Part shown: piece by piece, positions 40,412 through 50,917 of the stretch
How positions within the stretch are numbered: the first letter of the stretch is position 1
Layout: each line of letters begins with the position of its first letter
Assembly (NCBI GenBank): GCA_002261195.1
Contig: MVBO01000015.1
Coordinates: 124,001 to 188,000 of the forward strand
Direction of reading: 5' to 3'
Source: Bifiguratus adelaidae
Taxonomy: Eukaryota; Mucoromycota; Endogonomycetes; Endogonales
Length of the DNA: 64,000 bases
Made by a program: the position numbers and the translations under genes
The notes under the pieces: model-generated
What the model was told of the DNA's origin: nothing
What the model saw: only the letters and a program-made list of their open reading frames with translations
The model's database searches: none

Positions 40412-41659
40412 TTATTCCTTGTCGAAAGCGAATTCTAGGCTTGTGCGAATGTCTTCCACCAAATCGTTGCCATCCTCAATTCCTACGCTCATTCGGACCA
40501 AAGTATCTGTGATGCCAAGTTTGGCCAGTTCTTCAGGGGCGACGGAACCATGCGTCATGATGGCAGGTACTTCGACCAGCGATTCTACGCCACCGAGAGA
40601 CTCAGCAAGAGTAATGTATTGGAGATGCGATAGGAATTTGTTGACGTTTTCGAGATCGCCTTTGAGGTAAAATGAGAGCATACCGCCGTAACCAGTTTGT
40701 TGCTTGGTGGCAAGGGCATGTTGAGGATGAGAGGGAAGTCCAGGATAAATGACCTTTTCAACATAGGGGCTTGCTTCGAGGAACTCGGCAATCTTTTGCG
40801 CATTGGAAGCATGCCGTTGCATGCGAAGTTCCAAGGTGTAAAGACCACGGCGTGCAAGATAAGAATCAAAAGCCGATGGAACAGCTCCGAAAGCATTTTG
40901 CATGAACTTGAGCTTGGTGTAAAGTTCCTCATTGTTTGTCGCCAGTACACCCATGACAACGTCCGAATGACCATTGATGTACTTTGTGACGGAGTGAACA
41001 ACGATATCGGCGCCAAGGAGAAGAGGGTTTTGGAAGTAGGGAGAGAGGAATGTGTTGTCCACAACAAGTGTGACACCGGCTTGCTTTGCGTATTTTGAAA
41101 CAGCTTGAATATCGACCAGGCGAAGAGTAGGGTTGGTTGGCGTTTCTACCCAAATGACCTTGGTATTGGGCCGAATAGCAGAAGCTACGGCGGCGGGATC
41201 GAGCAGATCGACAAATGTGGTCTCAATGTTGAACTGATTTGCAACCTTGGTAAAGTAACGATAAGTACCGCCGTAGACATCGTTGACCGAAACAACATGT
41301 CCTCCTGCAGCCAAAGCTTGAAGAATCGAAGCAGTGACTGACGATCCAGAAGCGAAAGCCAATCCATACTTTCCGTGTTCCAAAGATGCAACTGCTTCCT
41401 CAAACACGTTACGAGTGGGGTTGCCAGAGCGAGAGTACTCGTACCCGGTATGTTTGCCAGCAGTAGACTGCTTGAACGTTGTTGACAGGGAGATTGGTGG
41501 AATGACGGCGCCAGTCACTGGATCCGGACGAATACCAGCATGAACTGCTCGAGTGCCGAAACTTGGTGTGGTGGCAGTTGCATGACCGTTCGTATGACCG
41601 TTGGCCGGTGTTCCGTGATAGCTTGAAGCACCGGCATGCATTGAGTTGGTGTAAATCAT
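40412..41659 (-). CDS. CYS3: Cystathionine gamma-lyase
   Basis: Single exon, 415 aa. PLP-dependent Cys/Met metabolism enzyme: FGTRAVHAGIRPDPVTGAVI near residues 34-52, GYEYSRSGNPTRNVFE, and the Schiff-base lysine K226 in HSVTKYINGHSDV. The C-terminal SLGGVESLVEVPAIMTHGSV is conserved. The TTFKQ and GYEYSRSGNPTR blocks favour gamma-lyase (reverse transsulfuration, cystathionine to cysteine) over gamma-synthase, though these enzymes are hard to separate by eye. The first 30 residues (glycine, histidine and threonine-rich) are an extra tail; M7 is an alternative start. Confidence 0.9.
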   Translation of the reverse strand: MIYTNSMHAGASSYHGTPANGHTNGHATATTPSFGTRAVHAGIRPDPVTGAVIPPISLSTTFKQSTAGKHTGYEYSRSGNPTRNVFEEAVASLEHGKYGLAFASGSSVTASILQALAAGGHVVSVNDVYGGTYRYFTKVANQFNIETTFVDLLDPAAVASAIRPNTKVIWVETPTNPTLRLVDIQAVSKYAKQAGVTLVVDNTFLSPYFQNPLLLGADIVVHSVTKYINGHSDVVMGVLATNNEELYTKLKFMQNAFGAVPSAFDSYLARRGLYTLELRMQRHASNAQKIAEFLEASPYVEKVIYPGLPSHPQHALATKQQTGYGGMLSFYLKGDLENVNKFLSHLQYITLAESLGGVESLVEVPAIMTHGSVAPEELAKLGITDTLVRMSVGIEDGNDLVEDIRTSLEFAFDKE

Positions 41660-43408
41660 GGCGATAGCGTCTATAGAAGAAAGAGAGAGAGGTGTATGCG
41701 TTCCAACCGCTTAGAGAACAGCCTTTTATCCATGTCAAAAAATTGCGTGCTCGCCGAAATAAATGAATTAAAAAGCAAAAAATTCTCACCAATCAGATTG
41801 CAGGAACTGCGCAACTTACTAAGCAGTGAAGCGAATTGGTCCAACTGGAATCGACGAGAGAAAAAGAAAGATGTGTTGAGAAATGGCTTCAGAGGAGGGC
41901 TACCAAGGGAAGTGAGCACGACTTCGACAATGGTATGCCATTGAGTGAAATATAGACGACCGTATCACCGATGTGTGGATCACTGGATCAGTTGGCCTGT
42001 GCGTGGGAGTATTGCGCTCTGTGATCACACAAAGTGGTGACATGCCTGTATTATTGGTGAACGCTTATTGGGGCTAAAAAAGACGTCTCGTGGTGATGAG
42101 ATCATGATAGCATCATCAATATATGAGCTCACCAGGCAAAGTATAAGTCGGTGGGCACTTGTAGCCTCTTCCTGTCTGCTTTTGGCTTCCACCAACAACA
42201 TTTCTCTCGAGCGTGTCTGTGAAAATGTATGGAGCGCCATGGATCGCCAATATTCTGCACTGCTGCCTCGGCAGCTCCTAGTCGTCTTCCCAGACTGGCT
42301 ATGGATACCTTTGCAGAACGAAGGCCACGTCCACGCATCTCGACTCTGAATACAGGTATAAGATGTATCATTGCCTACAGGATCAGCGAAAACTACCACG
42401 CGGCAATGCTACAATTCTCCATGAAAGAAATATTTCCCTTCACATTTGCACCAGTCGCCCTGGAACCGGTGGATATGATCAAGGGTACAAACAAGACTGC
42501 GACATGAAGGCAACAATAAGTTGTCACACGCTGAGTACTGCTATGATGGTCTGACAAACTCTTTAGCTTTCCACTGTATTCGTTCTCCCGCGTCACTCGG
42601 CGTACTTGACTGGCCGCTTCCCGCCTTAAGTGATGCCGATATTCCCTGTTTGGCAAATCGCTCGTTTGTTTGTAGGTTCTGTTTTGGGAAGCGATCAGCA
42701 GAGGACACCGAGGCTAGAGCAAAGAGCTTCTCATCACGTCAATATAGCTGTCGCTGATTGCTTGCAAGATTGTGGTCGACATTTTATCATCACGCGAATG
42801 ATAGAGGCTATCGCTCGGCAGATTGGCATATCTCGTAAATGTCGGTTCCATGGACGCCGGCAGACTAACCATTTTGTTAATCCACTGGATGGGTGGGCCA
42901 GGCAAAACTTTCAAACCCACGCCGTTCATTTGCACTCCTGAAACCAAACAATCGCGCGCGAAAACATTTCACTGCTTCAAAATGTCGGGTAGCCGTAAGA
43001 ACCTCTTGCGCTCCGTCCTTATCACATTACTAGCCACACACGGGATCGCACGGCATTCGCCGCATATAAGGACGCCTACATTTGTCGTATCTTGGTGCTC
43101 TAAATCAAATGCCACATGTGCCAGGCACGTTATCGATCTCCCGCGTTTTCCATCCCTGATACAATTCGCACAAGATATCCTATTGTGCCGCCCGCCAATG
43201 GCACACGCTTTACCTCTAATGGCAAACCTTAGAGACCTCAAGCGAGAATCTTAACTTCTCCGTGAGACGAGCGCTGCCGGTGTTTTTGCCGGAGGTTGCC
43301 TTATCGGGTAAGCCACCGACCCCGAGGTGGACAATTTGAGAACGCCAACGACGGTCGTCCGAGGTACTTAAGGGCGAATCTGCAGAATATCATTCTTTGC
43401 TTCGTATC
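41660..43408. other. Gene-poor region between CYS3 and the phosphatase gene
   Basis: About 1.75 kb without a supportable gene. Several open frames of 70-140 codons overlap on both strands (for example 42068-42349 plus, 42025-42399 minus, 42714-42947 minus, 42981-43254 plus, the last with a hydrophobic start MSGSRKNLLRSVLITLLATH) but none shows a known family motif or convincing splice chain. It may be decayed duplicate sequence like that at 14.8-16.6 kb. The left part includes the CYS3 promoter. Confidence 0.4.
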
Positions 43409-44867
43409 ATGCGTCTCGCACTGTCGGCTGCTATTGCCGCAAGCATGCTTACTAGCGCGCACGCGCAACAGGTTGTCGCTACATTTACTCTTGTCCGTCA
43501 CGGTGACCGAACGTCAAATTATGGGAACCCTTGGAACTTCACCGAAGCAGCGGATATCCTCACGCCGCTCGGCAAGACCATGCTCTTCAATCAAGGTGAC
43601 TTCATACGGTCTCAATACATTATCAGCAACTCTTCTACGGCAATCCAAGGCATGTCGCCTATCTGGTCACCGGCTCTTGTTTCGGCCTCCGCCTCAAGCA
43701 ACAATGTTATCCTGGACTCGGCGCAGGCTTTTCTTCAAGGCGCCTTCCCTCCGACCTTAAATTCATCTGATCCGACCATGAGTGTCACTCTGGCCAACGG
43801 TACGACCTATTACGCACCTCTCAACGGCTATCAATATGTCCCGGTCTCGACAATGCCAGACTCGAGCGACCTCGCTTTTGATGGTTGGCTTAATTGTCCT
43901 ACCATGACCAACGCTTTTAGAAGCTTCCAGAGCACTCAGGCATACATGGATATGGCAAATGCCGCACAGCCGTGGTTGAATGAAGTTGCCGGTCCCTTGG
44001 TGGATGGGCGCCCGACTGATTTTGCCGAAGTTTATGACATGTAAGTTGTCCACCGTCCAAACCAACTTAAGCTGACCTTTGACCAGTTGGGACTTGCTCA
44101 ATTACGAATACACATACAACATTAATAACATGACATCGAGACTGGGGCAAGGCAACTATCTCTATCTTAAGTCACTCGCCAACTGGATGCAATACCAAAC
44201 GTATGCAGGCAAGTACAGCAGCATCACGACGATTGCAGGCGCCACGTTTGCCAATCAATTGTACACCGACATCAACACCACGATCTCCAGTGCAACAAAG
44301 TCACCCAAGTTTGTTTTTTACGCCGATGGTTTCCAAACCTTCATCTCCTTCTTTGGTCTCTACAACTTGACCGATTCGAACCCTGAATTCCAATCCATCA
44401 CCGAGTTCGGATCCGCGCTGGTATTCGAGGTATCTACCAAGTCAACCGGCATCAACAGCACTCAATTTTCGGATTACAACATTCGTATGCTTTACCGGAA
44501 TGGTACCGATGCCGGAGCTCCCTTGACACCCTATGCGCTCTTCAATCAACCTTCCGACACCCTATCGTTGGACTTATTTTTGAGCAACCTCAGCGCTCGG
44601 GCCTTGACCAACTTGACGACATGGTGCTCTCTCTGCGGCAACACAAATTCTCGGGGATGCCAATACCTCGCTTCATCCTCCTCTTCCTCCTCCTCTTGCT
44701 CTTCGGGCCCTGTCTCCCCGGTTGGAGCTGGTTTCATTGGTGCCGCCGTAGCTCTCGTCATTGGAGGTGCTGCAGCGGCTGCTTTCCTCTTCTTCCGCCG
44801 TCGCAGCCATTACCCGCGACGCGGTGACTCTGACAGTGTCCTCAAGATGAATGATGTAAGCCATTGA
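43409..44867 (+). CDS. Histidine-acid-phosphatase-like cell-surface protein
   Basis: Two exons, 43409..44040 and 44087..44867, 470 aa. A signal peptide covers residues 1-19 (MRLALSAAIAASMLTSAHAQ). The branch-2 histidine phosphatase motif TLVRHGDRT is at 28-36. Many N-glycosylation sites follow. The segment FVFYADGFQTFISFFGLYNL sits where acid phosphatases have the HD proton-donor motif; here it is Ala290-Asp291. A serine tract with cysteines precedes a membrane helix (GFIGAAVALVIGGAAAAAFL) and a short basic cytosolic tail, so it is a type I membrane protein. A phosphate-scavenging or phytase role is typical of the family; loss of HD makes activity uncertain. Confidence 0.85.
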
Positions 44868-44942
44868 GCACGCAATGGCAAGATACAAAAGTGTAGAATA
44901 TCAGTCCTTAAACAATGCAAATTTCCACACGTCATCTCTGTC

Positions 44943-47765
44943 ATGGCGGACTACCTCAACAAAGCCATTTCATTTGCAGAGAATGCAGCCAAGCTCTCGC
45001 AAAAGGTCTCTGCAGGCCTGGTGGAGAATGCACGAGAGCTGGGTCTCGAGTCTGGAAGCAACTACTTTGACACCAGCGAAGAGCGCATGTCGGATATTCG
45101 GCGCCAGCTAGAGAGCGGGAACAATCGCGAAAAGTTGGAAGGCATGAAACGACTTATCGCTGTAAGTGTTCAATGCGCGAGCTTAGGAGGCTACTGAACC
45201 CTTGTCTAGATGATATCCAAGGGGCGAGACGTTTCAGAGTTCTTTCCGTCAGTAGTCAAGAACGTCGCTTCACAATCGCACTCTCTCCGAAAACTCGTAT
45301 ATATTTATCTCTTACGATATGCGGAACAAGAGCCGGACCTTGCTCTTCTGTCCATCAACACATTTCAAAAAGACTTGTCAGACCAGAATGCCATCATAAG
45401 AGCCATGGCCTTGCGTGTTATGAGTGGTATCCGCGTCCCGGTGATTGCTCCGATCGTCGTGCTTGGCATCAAAAAGTGCGTGACCGATATGAGTCCGTAT
45501 GTACGGAAAACCGCAGCTACAGCCATACCCAAGTGTTGGAGGTGAGGAATAATCGGTTAGTGACCATCCGGCCAAGTAAGCTGAATGCTTTGGTAGCCTT
45601 GACCCTGCGCAAGAATCCGAGCTTCTAGACATCTTGATAACGCTACTCAACGACACCTCGACCATCACTATTGGCTCAGTACTCATGGCATTTAGTGAAG
45701 TATGTCCTGATCGATGGGACCTTATCCATCCGCATTATCGAAAGTTATGCCGAATGCTCGGAGACGCAGATGAGTGGGATCAAATGGCCATTCTGGATGT
45801 TCTGACAAGATATGCACGCACACAATTCTTGAATCCAAATTCAAAGACGATCAAAACAACGCGGCGAAAGACAAAGAATGGAGACGCTTTCTACTCGGAC
45901 GAGGAGCAAGACTCAGATGCTACTAGTGGGGAAGAAGACGTGGTATATGAGTCTGCTGCATTGGATGAAGACCATCAATTACTATTGACGTGCTGTGCAC
46001 CTTTGCTTCAAAGCCGAAACAGTGGGGTATGCTATACGAGTAGGATAGGGGGTGAGCTTTATTAACTGTTATTTAGGTTGTTTTGGTGGTCGCAAAGGTC
46101 TTCTTTCAACTCGCACCGGAGGCCGAGGCAACCAAGATTGGCAAACCACTTGTTCGCGTGCTTCGTTCACGGAATGAGACTCAGTATGGCATACTCACCA
46201 ACGTCGCAGTGATGGCATACAAACGACCGGTGAGCATCGGTATGACTTAGAGAGCGACCAGGTACTGATGGACTTTAGGATATCTTTGAACCTCATCTCA
46301 ACCAATTTTTCGTTTCACCAAGCGATCCTAGTTTCATTCGGTCGCAAAAGCTCGAAATTCTTGTATTACTAGCCAACCCCATCAATATCTCCATCTTACT
46401 GCGAGAGCTTCAAGAGTACGTCAAATCGTCCCATCAAGATCTCGTGGTGCAGACTATCGAGGCCATAGGTGCTTGTGCCATGCGGGTACCTGAGGTTGCC
46501 GATCGATGCTTGGCGGGTTTAATGAAACTGTTGACTAGTCGGGATGGTAAGTCCATGCGACCGATGACTTTTCGCTGAAGCTAATCCACATGGCAGATAT
46601 TGTTGTTGCCGAGTCTGTCATTACTATTAAGCGACTATTGCAACTTCGCCCTACCGATAACGAATCATCCATCATCTCGCTAGCCAAGACTTTCGACGCC
46701 ATTAAAGTACCTATGGCGAGAGCAAGCATTTTGTGGTTGATCGGACAGTATAGCGCGCAATTGGAGAAGGTAGCCCCGGACGTCCTCCGGAAAGCAGTCA
46801 TGACTTTTGCCGAAGAAGTGAGTAGTGATCACAAAGTTACGATCAGATAAACTCACGCCTTTTCTTGTAGACGGCGGTGACCAAATTGCAAATCCTAAAT
46901 CTTGCTGCCAAACTTCATGTCACTCAATCACAACACCAGACCATTACCCTTCTTCTGCGTTACGTGCTTGACCTCGCTCGGTACGACCTTGATTATGATG
47001 TGCGGGATCGTGCGCGGTTTCTGAGGGGACTAATGATGCACTTTGACAATGCTAATGAAGAGGCAACGGAAGCCGCTGACAGTCAGCAGCAAGACGAAGG
47101 TTTGCGAGAGCACGTCAAGGATATCTTGCTTCGTGACAAGGATGTACCTATCCTCGAAACGCCTGCAGCAGGTGAGTTGACGTTTTGGGTGGATACTTGC
47201 GAAAGCTTATTCACACCTCATGGCAGGCCGAGAAGAATATACCATTGGTTCTCTGTCTCTTCTCCTGAGCCATCCTTTACCTGGCTACGAGCCGCTGCCA
47301 GACTATCCTCTGGAGCAACCGGATCCATCCGTTCGCATTCCACCAACACCACCTGCCTCGCAATACCATTCAAGAACTAAGCTCGGCCTTAATGTTGAAA
47401 AAGGCTTTGGCAGTGATTCGTTTGAGGCTCGATATCGTGGCATGGGCGGCGGTGCGATGACGGGAGAACTAGCGCGACACGGAATTGAGCAAGCCTTGAG
47501 TAGCATACCGAGAGCCAAAAAGAAGGGTGACGAGTACGATTTGGATGCCTTTTATAACGAAAGCTCAGAAGAGAGTGAGGAGGAAACGGAAGAAGAGGAG
47601 GATGAGGATGAGGATGAGGATGAGGACGAGGACGAGGAAGGTGAGGATGAGGAGGAAGACAGCGAGGAAGAGTCTGAGGAAGATGAAGATGAGGAGGAGG
47701 AGACGTCTTCGGATGAAGAGGGCGTGCCAATTACGGAGAATAGCCGCATGATGCGCCCTTATTGA
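44943..47765 (+). CDS. APL6: AP-3 adaptor complex subunit beta
   Basis: Eight exons: 44943..45161, 45210..45541, 45597..46026, 46077..46229, 46279..46546, 46597..46817, 46871..47171, 47227..47765; 820 aa. The adaptin N-terminal trunk has [60 protein letters not shown] and [20 protein letters not shown], all typical of beta-adaptins. GDAFYSDEE and the late block [18 protein letters not shown] favour AP-3 beta. The C-terminus is a very acidic hinge without an ear domain, as in yeast Apl6. AP-3 carries cargo from endosome/Golgi to the vacuole. Confidence 0.93.
47597..47640 (+). repeat. GATGAG/GACGAG hexamer tandem repeat inside AP-3 beta
   Basis: About seven imperfect copies of a GA(T/C)GAG hexamer encode the Asp-Glu run of the hinge. 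The surrounding 150 bp are almost purely purine on the plus strand. Such simple repeats usually vary in copy number between strains. Confidence 0.85.
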
Positions 47766-47901
47766 TACAGAACGTGGCCTATGCAGTCTTGTTTATACCA
47801 AAATACATTGAAAAGGCGCAGGCAATACAAGCCAAAGGTCAAATTCGGGAGCAATGAATTTCAAAGAATGGGACTTTATTATCTGTACAAGAGTCTATGC
47901 A

Positions 47902-49209
47902 CTACTTCTTTCGTCGGGTACTTTTTCGCTTTCGTGTACTTTTTTTATCCCCGTCGTCCGCGTCAGCGTTGACGGCCACAAAGTCATCGTCTTCAATGTC
48001 CGCTTCTGCACCGTGATCGATGCTGATACTTGGTTGAGGTAAGGGTGCCTCCTCCTTGCCTTTTGACTCCTCTTCTTTCTCCTTTTCTTTCTTTTCCTTT
48101 TCGTCTTCGTCACTACTATAGGCGAAAAACTCCTTCACTTCACCGCGGTATACCGCCAATGCTAAGGCACTGAGACTACAGGCTGGAGAAAGGTACAAGA
48201 GAGCCGGTTGAGCAGCTTGAAAGACATGCATGACGACCATGGTAGTGACAAGGCCAAGGAAATAGAAGGTCAAGTTGGTCTTGAAGTACGGCTTGGGGAA
48301 ATCGAGCGAGCGAAAGGCTGCTGATGGAACGTTTGGAGTGGCTTTTTGTGCTATTTGTCGGCGCCAGAACTGATGATGATCGAAACGCAGACATAAAGCC
48401 ACAAAAATACCTGGAATGACGATATCCCCAAGGCCAAGCATCGTGAAACCAGGCACACCGCCAGTCGCATAGTCGACAATGTCTTTAGGAAACACTACCT
48501 TGATGGGCGCATCAAAGTTCTTGGCGACACTGACCATGACCTCTGTTCCAAATACCCAAAAGATGTCGTAAAAGAAGAGGCCGGCTAAGAGTATCATACC
48601 GGTTTTGAACGAGTCGAGCGACAGCAGCTGAATCGCATTGATAGAGAAGGCAAATCCCAAGAGATTTGATGCGATCCAATTCTTGGTCAAGGTATAGTAA
48701 ACCGTCACCAGAGCGGAGACGAGGAGCAGAAGAAGATGAATGTAGGTAAAGGCTGCTCCATACTGTTGCTTGCCGGACTTGTAGAGCGCAATCTTGTACT
48801 TCTCCACGCGAAGTTTTCTGAGCGTATCTGCACTTACGCCAGCCTTGACTGCCAACAGACCTGATTTGGCAAGTGCAAAGACACCTAGCACCGCAAAGTA
48901 ACCACTGAGAAGTAGATTAACCCATTCCTTGTCCAAGAAGCGAAAGACAAGATACAGTCCAAAGAGAGCACAGCTTCCCATGACAGGAAACATGTAAGCA
49001 TCCGACGATGACAGGGACTCGGTCACGCTAGATTCCGAATCAGAGTCCACATCAGAATCCTCCAAGGGGTGTGATGTCTTTGTGCGTATCTTGGGAGGCC
49101 GTGGAATGTCCTTGGGTCTCTTGACAGAAGCAATCGAAGCGAGCGATCCCATGTAAATTGGCACCACAGCCATGCTCAACAAGGCCCCATAGGCCACCCA
49201 GAGACTCAT
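47902..49209 (-). CDS. YPF1: Signal peptide peptidase (presenilin-type aspartyl protease)
   Basis: Single exon, 435 aa. Intramembrane aspartyl protease with catalytic D215 in LFFYDIFWVFG and D262 in GLGDIVIPGIF, and the substrate-binding motif QPALLYLSP. About nine hydrophobic helices are visible. An acidic, serine-rich loop (residues 48-70) follows the first helix. The C-terminus is long, charged and lysine-rich, ending KKSTRKRKSTRRKK, which could act as an ER-retention signal (KKxx-like). SPP cleaves remnant signal peptides and tail-anchored proteins in the ER. The D-to-D spacing and motifs are complete, so activity is expected. Confidence 0.95.
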   Translation of the reverse strand: MSLWVAYGALLSMAVVPIYMGSLASIASVKRPKDIPRPPKIRTKTSHPLEDSDVDSDSESSVTESLSSSDAYMFPVMGSCALFGLYLVFRFLDKEWVNLLLSGYFAVLGVFALAKSGLLAVKAGVSADTLRKLRVEKYKIALYKSGKQQYGAAFTYIHLLLLLVSALVTVYYTLTKNWIASNLLGFAFSINAIQLLSLDSFKTGMILLAGLFFYDIFWVFGTEVMVSVAKNFDAPIKVVFPKDIVDYATGGVPGFTMLGLGDIVIPGIFVALCLRFDHHQFWRRQIAQKATPNVPSAAFRSLDFPKPYFKTNLTFYFLGLVTTMVVMHVFQAAQPALLYLSPACSLSALALAVYRGEVKEFFAYSSDEDEKEKKEKEKEEESKGKEEAPLPQPSISIDHGAEADIEDDDFVAVNADADDGDKKSTRKRKSTRRKK

Positions 49210-49697
49210 GGTTCAAGTGTAAAGCTCTGAACAATGGCCACGTTGGTCCTTCCATAGATGGCCCAAAACCATTTTGCTTACGTCACTCTTTGTCGACGTC
49301 ACCCTTGTCACAAAAAGCGACGTCAACGTTGCCTTGTTGCGCGTTAATCTCGCCACATGCAACAGGACATGAACGGCAATTATTATCAGAGTACGTGCGC
49401 AGCGTGCCGACAGTGCTTGCTGTGTAAGACACGGAGGAACTGTAATTGTACGCCGTTACTTCAACTGGAGTGGAGCAAGGACCATACCAAAGATGGTGCA
49501 CTCGATTTCAGAAAGAAGAAGATGTAAGTGAGCGGTTGAGGTGTTGGCGGGCTGCAGGGAGTGAGCGCATGGTTGTGCGCCTCGGCGACCTCTAAAACCT
49601 TATCAAAGGGTGGTTTCCGCATGGAACGAGCATCTTGGCTTCGCTCCATAGTCTCCATGTCTTACTCCACCTTCAATGGCATTCTTGTGCTCACCAC
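49210..49697. other. Intergenic region between SPP and the UPF0303 gene
   Basis: No gene confirmed. Contains splice-donor-like GTAAGTG near 49526 preceded by ATGGTGCACTCG (49494), which could be an upstream exon of the plus-strand gene, but no phase-consistent join was found. Repeated GACGTC/TGACGTC-like sequences near 49290-49320 resemble CRE/bZIP sites. Confidence 0.35.
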
Positions 49698-50837
49698 ATG
49701 AATCTTGTCACATCCAGGATACCGCGTCTCAATCCCGGCGATCTTCCCGCGTTTCGAACCTTCCTTACAAGAGAGAATTCAAGTGTAAACTGGGAAGCCA
49801 AGCAAGAAATCGTGGTCAATCTCTGCATGAATTGCGATCGGAAATGGCGCAAATTTCGAGATGCCCTTAACGGCAACGACAATGGTTCCTTGAGTGCCAA
49901 TGATTTAACGCAACATGACAGTATGGACGGTAATCCAGGCGATGCGTTTCATACCGTAGGAGGCCACGGTCTCGATGACTTGGACGACGGTACACGAGTA
50001 GGTTCTCCAGGACTGTTAGGCACCGGATTGCGCGGTAAGCGCAAACGCGATGCAAACTCGCTCGTTCAAACGCTGAGTAAGTTACCTGACCGTGTCTGAA
50101 CGAGCATACGCTGAATAGCAAGGACGCATTAGATTACCAACCTCTACTATCCACACTACTTGAACAAGAGCAACGTTTGCAATTTCCCTCCTTCACAGCA
50201 GAGCATGCGCTGCGATTGGGTCTAGCCTTGGTGGATGCGGCACGCACCAAACCCCACCCGGTCACCATTGACATTTCCATGAATTCCCATCAACTCTTTG
50301 GATTTGCGATGCAAGGTGCTGGTCCGGATACGGCTGAATGGATAAGACGCAAGAATAATGTGACAAAGCGGTTCTTGCATAGTAGTTTTTACATGGTACG
50401 TCGGATAGTGTGGCGAGATAACTGTGCTGACGGTTGCAATCTCTGTAGGGTGTCTTTCTGGCCAGTCTAGGCATGACGCTAGAGGATAAGTACTATGTAA
50501 TTGACCCGTTGCCCAAGTCGCCGTGACAAGCGTATCTAATGCATCGCTCATTTTCAGATAAGTTCAGCGGAATTTGCGCCGCAGGGAGGCTCATTTCCTC
50601 TTATTGTCAAGAATGTGGGCGTCGTTGGCACCATTAGTGTCTCTGGCTTGGCGCATCAGGTAGGATGTTGGACACGTAGTCGCTTCGATATCGATCACTG
50701 ATCCGGCAATTTTACGCACATAGGAGGATCACGAGATCGTGGTGAGCACCATCGAAAAGTATCTGGAAGGCTATATCGGTGGTCCGCCGTTGGGACCTGG
50801 GATGGGCGCCACACCCATGGGCCATTACATAATGTAA
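49698..50837 (+). CDS. UPF0303 (GlcG/HbpS-like) domain protein with unknown N-terminal module
   Basis: Five exons: 49698..50076, 50133..50395, 50449..50496, 50558..50659, 50724..50837; 301 aa. From about residue 127 the protein is a UPF0303 domain: NYQPLLSTLLEQEQRLQFPS, ALRLGLALVDAA, PVTIDISMNSHQLFGFAMQG, DTAEWIRRKNNVTKRFLHSS, then GGSFPLIVKNVGVVGTISVS and EDHEIVVSTIEKYL. The first 126 residues are unlike UPF0303 proteins, which normally stand alone near 160 aa: a possible helix (FLTRENSSVNWEAKQEIVVN, then CDRKWRKFRDAL) plus an Asp/Gly-rich linker and a KRKR patch. The phase-1 intron join is clean. The start codon is uncertain, and an unspliced read of the first exon would end as a separate small protein. 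Confidence 0.65.
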
Positions 50838-50917
50838 TGGATCGTTACTGTTGATAGTGAAGGTTTTGAACTCGTATAGCAAGTGTTAATTATTTGTTCA
50901 TATACACAGGTCGTACT

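Noticed and set aside
47552-47749. Poly-serine protein on the minus strand
   Set aside because: Antisense reading of the acidic hinge of AP-3 beta.
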